From Consotaella aegiceratis (GTDB lineage: Bacteria > Pseudomonadota > Alphaproteobacteria > Rhizobiales > Rhizobiaceae), in assembly GCF_036541425.1 (NCBI RefSeq), contig NZ_JAZHFT010000019.1, positions 1 through 64,000 on the forward strand: 64,000 bases of DNA. The letters run 5' to 3'. The notes under the pieces were generated by a model. The model made no database searches. It saw nothing but the letters and a program-made list of their open reading frames with translations, and had not been told where the DNA came from. Shown piece by piece: positions 1 through 6,763 of the stretch. A program made the position numbers and the translations under genes. Numbering within the stretch: the stretch's first letter is position 1; every line of letters starts with the position of its first letter.

Positions 1-155
1 CAGTCGGCCATCGACCCGCAGACGACGAGGAGCAGGATCTCCGGCAATGGATGATAAATCCGCCGGACGTCGCGCGGATCCTCGATCTCGCCGAAATGCT
101 CCAGCAGAACAGCCAGACGCGACTTGGCGCCCAGGGCATCGGCAGTAGGCGACAT
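1..155 (-). CDS. ISAs1-family transposase, N-terminal fragment cut by window edge
   Basis: Reading leftward from an ATG at 155-153 gives about 51 residues containing FGEIEDPRDVRRIYHPLPEI followed by LLLVVCGSMAD. This is the characteristic N-terminal DDE_Tnp_1-associated region of ISAs1/H-repeat transposases (pattern: hF..I.DPR......YPL.EILLL). A GGAG ribosome-binding sequence precedes the start. The DDE catalytic domain would lie beyond the left edge, so whether the transposase is intact is unknown. Confidence 0.75.
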   Translation of the reverse strand, partial: MSPTADALGAKSRLAVLLEHFGEIEDPRDVRRIYHPLPEILLLVVCGSMAD

Positions 156-240
156 GGCGGCGGCTCCTCGAATCAACCGCCGCCATGGAATCAGTCTCTG
201 CGCAACCCGTCACCCAATGTCATTTGAGTTCGGAGCCCTG
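1..240 (-). mobile_element. ISAs1-family insertion sequence, terminal part only
   Basis: The region holds the 5' end of a transposase gene reading out of the window plus about 85 bases of terminal non-coding DNA. The outer end read inward is CAGGGCTCCGAACTCAAATG, which resembles ISAs1-family terminal inverted repeats starting CAGGG. I place the element boundary at 240 from this motif. The other end lies outside the window, so neither the full inverted repeat nor the target duplication (perhaps the bases just after 240) can be checked. The element lies about 118 bases upstream of ihfA. Confidence 0.7.
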
Positions 241-357
241 GTGGTAACGATGCACAACTTGATTCAGCAAACCGTTTGAGTATTGTATAGCCAATGTTAA
301 AGAGTGGCGGTTGAGGGGCCGCTGCTGATTTTGATGTGCAGCTTTTGGGGGACAGCG

Positions 358-720
358 ATGAGTGGCAGAACACTCACACGGGCCGATCTCGCGGAAGCGG
401 TATTCCGCAAGATTGGATTGTCGCGGACCGAGTCCGCTCATCTCGTCGAAACCGTTCTCGAGGAGATCTGCGGGACGATCGCTCGCGGCGAATCCGTGAA
501 GATCTCGTCGTTCGGCTCCTTCGTCGTGCGCGACAAGAACGAGCGGATCGGCCGCAATCCGAAGACTGGCGAGGAGGTCCCGATCTCCCCCCGGCGCGTA
601 GCGGTGTTCAAGCCGTCCAACGTGATGAAAGAGCGGATCCTCTCGGCGCATTGCCGGCGCCAGCCCACGCAGAGCGCGCAGGCCGAGCCGCTGGAAACCA
701 TGAAGGCGGCGGCCGAATAG
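358..720 (+). CDS. ihfA: Integration host factor subunit alpha
   Basis: A 120-residue HU/IHF-family DNA-bending protein that pairs with IhfB. The body LTRADLAEAVFRKIGLS..., the KISSFGSFVVRDK strand and the beta-arm IGRNPKTGEEVPISPRR are classic IhfA, with GRNPKTG carrying the intercalating proline. The ATG at 358 is chosen because GGGGGA precedes it and the protein then starts MSGRTLTRADL like family members. An in-frame GTG at 304 would add an unconserved leader. The C-terminus after residue about 95 is a short family-typical variable tail. It is followed 21 bases later by a merR gene, the usual Rhizobiales order. An IS end sits 118 bases upstream where plsX-fabH would normally be, so its promoter context may be altered. 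Confidence 0.95.
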   Translation: MSGRTLTRADLAEAVFRKIGLSRTESAHLVETVLEEICGTIARGESVKISSFGSFVVRDKNERIGRNPKTGEEVPISPRRVAVFKPSNVMKERILSAHCRRQPTQSAQAEPLETMKAAAE

Positions 721-741
721 GCCGCTCGTCGTTTCCAGCCC

Positions 742-1278
742 ATGGCCGATAAAAGCGTCGACGCGTTTCGCACCATCAGCGAAGTAGCAGAGAGTCTGGA
801 GCTCCCGCAGCACGTCCTGCGGTTCTGGGAAACGCGCTTCCAGCAGATTCGTCCTCTGAAGCGGGGCGGGGGCCGCCGCTACTATCGGCCCGAGGATGTC
901 GAACTTCTGAAGGGCATCCAATACCTGCTCTACGACAAGGGCTTCACGATTCGCGGCGTACAGCGGATCCTGCGTGAAAACGGCAATCGTTTCGTCATGG
1001 CGATCGGATCGGGTGATCTGAGCGGTCTTGATTCGGCCCAGGGCGAACCCTCGCCGGCGACACCACCGCCGCCGGAAGCGGACGACACGCACGTCGAGGA
1101 CATCGACCTGATCGTCGGGGAGACGCCCGTTTCGCGTCCCGCCTCCGCCGCGCCTCGGGCGCGCGAACCGCGAGTCGGCGATGACATCGGTCCTTTGTCG
1201 CGCGAGGAGACGGCAAGTCTCAACGACGTGGTTCTGGAGCTTCTCGAGTGCAAGCGCCTGCTCGATCAGGTGCGATAG
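742..1278 (+). CDS. MerR-family transcriptional regulator next to ihfA
   Basis: A 178-residue protein with an N-terminal MerR winged helix-turn-helix (residues about 10-80). Visible motifs are FRTISEVAESLELPQHVLRF, WETRF, GGGRRYYRPEDVELLKGI and KGFTIRGVQRILRE. A proline- and acid-rich linker (about 95-150) follows, then a short helical end (LNDVVLELLECKRLLDQ). There are no metal-binding cysteines. This is the conserved uncharacterised MerR protein that accompanies ihfA in many Rhizobiales, probably co-transcribed (21-base gap). Target unknown. Confidence 0.9.
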   Translation: MADKSVDAFRTISEVAESLELPQHVLRFWETRFQQIRPLKRGGGRRYYRPEDVELLKGIQYLLYDKGFTIRGVQRILRENGNRFVMAIGSGDLSGLDSAQGEPSPATPPPPEADDTHVEDIDLIVGETPVSRPASAAPRAREPRVGDDIGPLSREETASLNDVVLELLECKRLLDQVR

Positions 1279-1499
1279 CGTCGGAACGATCGCGGCTGTG
1301 GCTCAAGGCGATCCCTGCGATGATGTCGGCATAACCGCGTTCGCCGCAGCGAGGTCGGATTGGCCGAACAGATGCTGGGCGAGTTCCAGGCTTTCGAACC
1401 TCGGCCGATAGAGGGCGATGGTCGAAGGTCTATCGAACGAATCCCACTCTTCTTACAAATCTGACAAATCTGACAAACTGCGCACCGTCCATCACCTTT

Positions 1500-1525
1500 C
1501 GAGCGCCGAATCATTTCGGCGCTCG
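1500..1525. terminator. Stem-loop between convergent genes
   Basis: Perfect 11-bp stem CGAGCGCCGAA / TTCGGCGCTCG with a TCAT loop, between merR (+) and the autotransporter remnant (-). Neither side has a clear T-run, so it may be a factor-assisted terminator or an mRNA end stabiliser. A short direct repeat TCTGACAAA x2 lies just before it (about 1460-1478). Confidence 0.5.
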
Positions 1526-1549
1526 ACGTTCATGGCAGTTGCCGGCTCG

Positions 1550-2623
1550 TCAAAACCGTTTGGACAGCTTGGCGGCGAAGGATTGGTCGTGTGAATCGCC
1601 GTCCAACCCAAGACCCGGCCGATAGTCGAAACCGATGTTCCAGCCGTTGTCGAACTGGGCGTCCAAACCGAGCCCGACGCTGAGTCGATCCCGGCTATAG
1701 GCGTCCTCGTCAACGCTGAAGGGGAGGCTGCCGGTATCGGCGTAGCCCGCCGGAACGGAACTCGAGCCTTCGAAGTCGTGGCTAAATTCCAGCTGGCCGT
1801 GTGGGGTCAACACCCCGCCGTCGAATGCGAAATCGGATTCCATTCGCATGCCCAACAGGCCCGCGAAGGTCTCAACGGACGCCTCTCCGAACGAGAGATT
1901 GTCGCTGCCGCCATGGGTTTCCGTGAAGCTGTCGAGCCTGGTGTAGGAGCCTTCCAGGCCGAAATACGACGCAAACAGAAAAGTATCGGTGCGATGCTCG
2001 TAAGTCGCGGTCAGGGAGCCGAAGACCTGATCGCCCGGACGACGCCCCTTGGCAAAATCGCCGGTTCCGGTGATGAAGCGGCGGCTTTCGAAATCGAGAG
2101 CGCTGTAGCCGACGAGGCCGTCGATGAACAGGCTGGCGACCGGTTGATAGCTGGCATAAAGCGCGCCGCTGTAGGCCGTGGCTCGGCTTCAAGTGCCGTT
2201 ATCCTTGATGTCGGCGCGGTCGCGCCCGTAGCCAAAGCCGATACCGTCGACGAATTGCGGCGAGAAGCGATAGTCCACGCCCAAGCTGACGCCGACCATG
2301 GTCTGTTCGAGATCGATGCGGCCCGAATCGTTGTTGCCGAAATTGACGAAACCACCCGCCCAGAACACGGCGGTGCTGGCGGGGCACAGTCCCGGCGCGA
2401 CCATCGGTATAAATGGGGCGCCATCGGTTGGATAACAGAAGGCAGCGAGACCGGCGGCGGGGATCGGCGCGTCTTCCAGGAAGGCCAACGGGTCCGTCGG
2501 CGCGTCCGGGACACCGATCGAGATGTCCGTTGAGTTTCCTTGACGCGTTGCTTCGTCGTGCGTGCGTTGCAGACGATCGCGGAAATTGCGCTCGACCGTT
2601 TGGATTACTCCGCGCCGCGGCAA
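1550..2623 (-). pseudogene. Autotransporter beta-barrel remnant with in-frame stop
   Basis: Reading leftward from 2623, the frame encodes autotransporter C-terminal sequence (FWAGGFVNFGNNDSG, GVSLGVDYRFSPQFVDGIG). It meets TGA at 2191-2189 and continues in the same frame to 1550 with barrel strands (YSGALYASYQPVASLFIDGL, GDQVFGSLTATYEHRTDTF) and a final SFAAKLSKRF. The terminal phenylalanine is typical of outer-membrane barrels. The stop replaces the residue before S-R in a conserved DNGTxS stretch, consistent with CGA to TGA. The passenger domain and signal peptide are missing, because the upstream sequence belongs to another reading frame (the hypothetical gene ending at 2605). The gene is therefore both 5'-truncated and nonsense-mutated. 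Confidence 0.75.
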
Positions 2624-3105
2624 TCGCCCCGCTGCCGGCGAGCTTCGCTGAGGACGTCGTGCAATCGGCCCCGCAAAGTCTCGACGTGCTGCATGTTGTC
2701 GATCGGCGTGATCGACCGCTCAACCTCGCGGATAGCGGGCAGCGGTACGTCCGCCCCGTAGTGCGCATAATGCGAAACGACAGACTCGAGCAGCCCATCG
2801 AAATCGGTGGGTGTCACCCGAAGATGCAGCGTTGGGTTTGTCCGGAAAAAGCCGCGTAGTTCCTGATTGATCCGGTCGACAATCGGCAGGAGCCGTTCGT
2901 CCTGCTCGAGCCTCACTTCCGGCGCGCGCAGACGGTCGCGCTCGGCAAGAACTGATTCCGAAGGCTGTCCGTCGACGGCGGCGACAACGCGTCGGAAGAG
3001 CTCGGAGCCGAAGGACACTGTCCGGTCCCAGGTCCGGGCGGCAGGCACGAAGAAGAAGCCGAGTTCGCGGATCAGACGAGCGGGAAGCGGAGTCGCCGTC
3101 TTCAG
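2605..3105 (-). CDS. Hypothetical protein, about 166 residues, start uncertain
   Basis: A protein-like frame directly behind the ArsR gene: RELGFFFVPAARTWDRTVSF..., INQELRGFFRTNPTLHLRV, FDGLLESVVSHYAHYGADV, IREVERSITPIDNMQHVETL. No family is recognised. No ATG/GTG/TTG fits the conserved-looking beginning. The most natural start is a CTG at 3105-3103 overlapping the upstream stop as CTGA, which would imply translational coupling, but a start further inside cannot be excluded. The last residues (QRGDCRGAE) run into the autotransporter remnant, so the natural C-terminus may have been lost at a recombination joint. Confidence 0.5.
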   Translation of the reverse strand: MKTATPLPARLIRELGFFFVPAARTWDRTVSFGSELFRRVVAAVDGQPSESVLAERDRLRAPEVRLEQDERLLPIVDRINQELRGFFRTNPTLHLRVTPTDFDGLLESVVSHYAHYGADVPLPAIREVERSITPIDNMQHVETLRGRLHDVLSEARRQRGDCRGAE

Positions 3106-3452
3106 TCGCGGCGCCTTGATTCCAGAAGCTCGAGGTTCGCCGCCACCCAAGCAAGGTACTCGCGGATGGCATCCTCGTTCCTGGTGCAATGGCCCCACTT
3201 TCCGATCCGCGTGACGGTCAGAAAACCCGCTTGTCGTAGGATGTCGATGTGACGGCTCGCTGTCGGTGGCTTCACGTCGATGGCCCGCGCGATGAGAGAC
3301 ATGCAGACGCCCTCCGTGCCGGGGTCCGCCGACCACTGGTCCGGAAAGTTCGCATCCGGGTCGGCCAGCAGACGCAGGATGGTCATCCGAACCGGGCTCG
3401 ACAGCGCCCTGATCTGCGCCTCTCTGTCCATTGCAAGGGTCTGTTTGTCCAT
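3102..3452 (-). CDS. ArsR-type winged-helix regulator
   Basis: About 116 residues with an ArsR-like winged helix. Motifs are IRALSSPVRMTILRLLADPD, CMSLIARAIDVKPPTASRHI, DILRQAGFLTVTRIGKW. The recognition helix is the PPTASRHIDIL segment. No arsenic- or zinc-binding cysteine pair (ELCVCDL) is seen, so the inducer is unlikely to be a metal. It is transcribed divergently from the DMT exporter at 3546, with fewer than 100 bases between the genes, suggesting control of that exporter and itself. ATG starts at 3476 and 3431 are alternatives. Confidence 0.8.
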   Translation of the reverse strand: MDKQTLAMDREAQIRALSSPVRMTILRLLADPDANFPDQWSADPGTEGVCMSLIARAIDVKPPTASRHIDILRQAGFLTVTRIGKWGHCTRNEDAIREYLAWVAANLELLESRRRD

Positions 3453-3521
3453 GAGGCTTCTCGGCGACGGCTCCATATGGACGACACATAGCACATTGAC
3501 GAAGCGTGCGGCTCGATTCTA

Positions 3522-3535
3522 CATTTAGCGAAATG
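3522..3535. promoter_or_regulatory. Possible operator in the arsR/DMT divergent promoter
   Basis: Inverted repeat CATTT-AGCG-AAATG in the short gap between the regulator and the exporter. Position and symmetry fit an ArsR-type operator, but arms of only five bases can arise by chance. Confidence 0.3.
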
Positions 3536-3545
3536 ACTATTTGTT

Positions 3546-4517
3546 GTGACGCGTTCAATCGCTGGAGGCCCCGTGCGAACCAAACTGGAAGAGCCGAAAT
3601 TCCTACCGATACTAGCGCTCGTTGGAGCGGCCTTTATCGGTGCGATCATGGGCGTCTTCGCCAGGGAACTGGCCCAGGGCCTTACCGTGGTCGAGCAGGT
3701 CGCGCTTCGCTCGCTCCTGGGAGCGGCGGTCCTGCTCTGCATCTGCTGGCGGGTCATCGACCTTGGCAAAATCCGCACGGCACCGCGCCAGGACCTGTAT
3801 CTGACCACTGCCCGCGCCGTGGCGATGTTCGTCGTGGCGATCTCGCTCGGCACGATCGCCTTTGTGGAGGGCAACTATGCCTCGGTCGCGATCGTCATGG
3901 CCCTGCCGACCCCTGCCGTTCTGAGCATCGTCATGTTCGGCGAGCGGATGTCGGTGCGCGATAGCATGTTTGTCGCTCTCGCCTTCACGGGCGCGGCCCT
4001 GACGATTCTGGCCGGAACTGGACTCGGAACGGGGATCGGTCTGACGCTCGACGGGCCGCTACTCTGTGCGCTGGTAGCGACATTGTTCATGTCCTGGGGC
4101 ATCCTGTCGCGAAAATGGCAGTCGCCCCATCTGACGAATTACGAGACGACCTTTCTCATGCTCCTCGTGGCAGGGCTCGTCATGGCGATCGCGGCTGCCG
4201 GGTGGTGCCTATGGACGGGGCGCGTGCCAGGTCTGTCGCTCTACTTGCTCGGCGTCGGGACGGTCGCGGGGCTGGCCAATATCGGTTTCCTTCTCGCCAC
4301 GAATTACGCGATCCCGCAACTGAGAGGTGTCGTCACGAACAATTTGCTCGCCCTTCAACCCGTGTTCGGGGCCGTCGTCGGTGTCATAATGTTCGGAGAG
4401 GTTCCGACAGCTTTCGGCCTCGTCGGTTGCCTGTTCATCCTCGTCGCTGTCCTGGCCATCGCCAATCCGACGCTTCTGTCCCGCCGAGGCGCAGTCGCGA
4501 ATATGACGGGTCGCTGA
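3546..4517 (+). CDS. DMT-superfamily (EamA) exporter
   Basis: A 323-residue inner-membrane protein with about ten hydrophobic helices arranged as two EamA repeats, the usual layout of drug/metabolite or amino-acid exporters. Examples are ILALVGAAFIGAIMGVFARE near the start and PVFGAVVGVIMFGEVP followed by LVGCLFILVAVLAIANP near the end. The FGE motifs at the end of each repeat are typical. Translation starts at GTG 3546; a GTG at 3573 is an alternative. The divergent ArsR-like gene is its probable regulator. Substrate unknown. Confidence 0.88.
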   Translation: MTRSIAGGPVRTKLEEPKFLPILALVGAAFIGAIMGVFARELAQGLTVVEQVALRSLLGAAVLLCICWRVIDLGKIRTAPRQDLYLTTARAVAMFVVAISLGTIAFVEGNYASVAIVMALPTPAVLSIVMFGERMSVRDSMFVALAFTGAALTILAGTGLGTGIGLTLDGPLLCALVATLFMSWGILSRKWQSPHLTNYETTFLMLLVAGLVMAIAAAGWCLWTGRVPGLSLYLLGVGTVAGLANIGFLLATNYAIPQLRGVVTNNLLALQPVFGAVVGVIMFGEVPTAFGLVGCLFILVAVLAIANPTLLSRRGAVANMTGR

Positions 4518-4605
4518 TCTATGTCGACAAAAAATACATGGAGATTCGCGACCTATGTCCGATCAGGAACCGGGCAAGCGAAATCGAACAGAAAGGCTTG
4601 AAAGC

Positions 4606-4740
4606 ATGATCATCTCCTATGGCACGCATCATCCGACGATCGATCCGGATGCCTGGGTGGCGCCAGACGCGACGGTATCTGGAAACGTCACGATCAGCGC
4701 CATGCTGAAAGGGCTTGCGCAGAAAGCCCATATTCTCTAG
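4606..4740 (+). pseudogene. Truncated gamma-carbonic-anhydrase-like (left-handed beta-helix) gene
   Basis: An ATG preceded by AAAGG opens a frame MIISYGTHHPTIDPDAWVAP followed by DATVSGNVTI. This matches the first coil of gamma-carbonic-anhydrase/hexapeptide-repeat proteins, where GDVTIG-type coils should continue for about 170 residues. Here the frame switches to SAMLKGLAQKAHIL and stops after 44 residues, 13 bases before tRNA-Pro. The abrupt join next to a tRNA suggests deletion or recombination. Confidence 0.65.
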
Positions 4741-4753
4741 GGAAATCTCCTGT

Positions 4754-4830
4754 CGGAGCGTGGCGCAGCCTGGTAGCGCACCTGAATGGGGTTCAGGGGG
4801 TCGGAGGTTCGAATCCTCTCGCTCCGACCA
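4754..4830 (+). tRNA. tRNA-Pro (anticodon GGG)
   Basis: A 77-base cloverleaf: acceptor CGGAGCG pairs with CGCTCCG; the anticodon stem CCTGA/TCAGG holds loop ATGGGGT with GGG at the anticodon position; the T arm is GGAGG-TTCGAAT-CCTCT; the 3' ACCA is encoded. It reads CCC/CCU proline codons. It marks the left edge of the sugar-utilisation block. Confidence 0.96.
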
Positions 4831-5080
4831 TTTTCACCCAATATCTTAGAGCGGTTTCTTGCGATCCTGCATGAGCGGGCCGCATTCTGTTCGCCGGGGG
4901 GCGACGCGCTTCCGGCCGCTTCGGGGGCTCCGTTCGGCGAACGATCGGTGCCCCGGTCATTTCGCACTACTATTGCCCGGGCCTTATCGAGAACAACGGA
5001 TGGAGCGCTGCTCGGTGTACCGACGGGGCCGGAGATCGCATCAGTTTTCCGGAAGGCCGGTGCGCGTCTTTCGTCCGAAG

Positions 5081-6151
5081 CTAATCCCTCGGCCAGATCT
5101 TCGGCGCATCGAGGTGGTGAGCGTCGGCTTGCGTGCGGCCTTCGATTCGCCCGACGATGGTTTCCGCAAGCCAACGCCCGGCAAACCGGAAATCCTCATG
5201 CGCGGTGTCGATGGCCGGCCGGAACTTGCGAATGAGGTCGGAGGATTCCTTGACCACGACATCAAAGTCGCGGCTCAGTTCATAACCGGCGCTTTCCGCT
5301 CCCGCGCTGACGGAAAGGGCCGCGGTCGCGCCGGCACAGACGAAGCCGTCGGGGCGCCGGCGCGAGCCCATCATCCGACAAATCTCGTCCTGGATCTGCT
5401 CGTGCGGGCTGTCTGCGTGGATCCGCCGCACCGGGACGTCGACCAGGTCGTGGCGCTCGATCGCCCTGGCAAAGCCCGTCGTCAGGTGCTGGGCGTAGGT
5501 GAGGTTCATCGGCGGCGCGAGCAGCGCCAGTCGATGCCGCCCCAGCGAAACGAGACGCTCCACCGCGTTTTCTGCATAGCGCTCGTTGTCGAAGTCGAAA
5601 TAGGGATGGGTGATACCCAGGTTTGTCCGGCCATGAGTGGCGAAGGGAAAACCGCGCTCCTCCAGATAGCGGGCGCGAGTGTCCTGCAATTCGGTGCTGT
5701 TGAAGATGATGCCGTCGGCCGAGCCGGTCTCGACCACGGTTCGCACCGGAAGGAGCAGGTCGCTGTGCGCCTCGTAAGGCATGACGATCAGCTGGTAGGC
5801 CGTTGCGGACAGATATTCGGAGACGCCCGATATGAGCTGGGAGTTGATGCCCATCTCCTCCGTCTCCAGCGACAGGATCAACGCCACGACATGCGTTCGC
5901 CCGGTGCGCAGGCGCACGCCGGCGCGGTTCGGCCGATAGCCGATCTGTTCGGCGACCAGCCGGACGCGGTCCTTGGTCGCCTGTCCGATATCGGGCGCGT
6001 CGTGCAGGGCACGCGAGACCGTCGTCACGCCGAGACCGGTGAGCTGAGCGATGGTTTTCAGGGTCGGCCGCGCCTTCGGATCGGCACCACCGCCTGATTG
6101 TACCCGTCGTCGGGGGCGACGTGCCGTTCTGCGTCCTAATGTCTCGGTCAT
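5081..6151 (-). CDS. LacI-family regulator of oligosaccharide system 1
   Basis: 356 residues. An arginine-rich leader (1-25) is followed by the LacI helix-turn-helix and hinge (about 29-85: LKTIAQLTGLGVTTVSRALH, IGYRPNRAGVRLRTGRT) and a periplasmic-binding-protein-like effector domain (TNLGITHPYFDFDNERYAEN, RLVSLGRHRLALLAPP). AGGTGG precedes the ATG. It is divergent from the binding-protein gene at 6764 across a 612-base gap holding several palindromes, so it probably represses that transport operon and is released by a sugar. Confidence 0.9.
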   Translation of the reverse strand: MTETLGRRTARRPRRRVQSGGGADPKARPTLKTIAQLTGLGVTTVSRALHDAPDIGQATKDRVRLVAEQIGYRPNRAGVRLRTGRTHVVALILSLETEEMGINSQLISGVSEYLSATAYQLIVMPYEAHSDLLLPVRTVVETGSADGIIFNSTELQDTRARYLEERGFPFATHGRTNLGITHPYFDFDNERYAENAVERLVSLGRHRLALLAPPMNLTYAQHLTTGFARAIERHDLVDVPVRRIHADSPHEQIQDEICRMMGSRRRPDGFVCAGATAALSVSAGAESAGYELSRDFDVVVKESSDLIRKFRPAIDTAHEDFRFAGRWLAETIVGRIEGRTQADAHHLDAPKIWPRD

Positions 6152-6282
6152 GAGCCACCTATATCGAAACAGATGGCGAAAATTCCAAAGGAAAACGGTC
6201 TTGGATCGCGACCTCCTTCATACAGCCACTGCTGCACGCTCTGACTCGCCGTCGCTCATGGCAGAATCTTTGATGGTGCAAT

Positions 6283-6295
6283 GAACATATTGTTC
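6283..6295. promoter_or_regulatory. Perfect palindrome GAACA-TAT-TGTTC, candidate operator
   Basis: A 13-base perfect inverted repeat in the lacI/system 1 intergenic region, about 130 bases from the lacI start. It lies six bases before a second larger palindrome. It lacks the central CG of classic LacI operators, so assignment to the neighbouring repressor is an inference from position. Confidence 0.4.
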
Positions 6296-6300
6296 TAATC

Positions 6301-6327
6301 ATTTGTGAAAAAATCATTTTTCCAAAT
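6301..6327. promoter_or_regulatory. AT-rich imperfect palindrome, candidate operator or promoter element
   Basis: ATTTGTGAAAAA followed by TCATTTTTCCAAAT forms an imperfect dyad (ATTTGnGAAAAA arms). It is strongly AT-rich in a GC-rich genome. Because it also fits a curved or UP-like promoter element, the role is uncertain. Confidence 0.35.
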
Positions 6328-6763
6328 TCTGCCGATCTCTTTGAAGCGCATCGCGCAACTCTAGACGGTTTCCCCGAAGAACTGAACGAGCTCTTGCGAA
6401 TTTCATTTGGCTCCGTTAGCTTCTCACCTGTAACGATTTAGTTTTTAAGGGGCTTTGTCAATCGGACGAGCCTGTGGACGGCGATGCCGCCACACACCAT
6501 GGTTGAGATAGCGTGTGCTCGTGACCGTAACGTTCCGAGCTTGTGATTGTTTGGTCGCGGCGAAGGGGGCGTCCGGTCGAGAGACAGAGACGGGTGGCTT
6601 GGTCGCCCTCATGACGAGCGGCTTCAGGAGGAAGCCGTCTGCGACGCGTGACGCGGACAACAACGGGATGGGCTCGCCGAACTTGACTGGTGTCGGCGGA
6701 CGGGCAGGGCGACCTCTTCGTGGGGAAGGGTGCCCTGGCAACGGGAGAAAAGGAGGATTCCAG

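Larger units (their letters stand above)
6152..6763. other. Divergent regulatory region between lacI and system 1
   Basis: 612 bases without a convincing gene. The first 190 bases are AT-richer than their surroundings and contain two palindromes (annotated separately). The remainder is GC-rich untranslated leader that could be read in the binding-protein frame from upstream starts but shows no protein-like conservation; the good RBS is only at 6751. The long leader leaves room for several operator sites. Confidence 0.6.

Noticed and set aside
1306..1455. Short - strand frame with protein-like composition after merR
   Set aside because: About 49 codons, no start codon or RBS, stop at both ends and no recognised family; at best a remnant.
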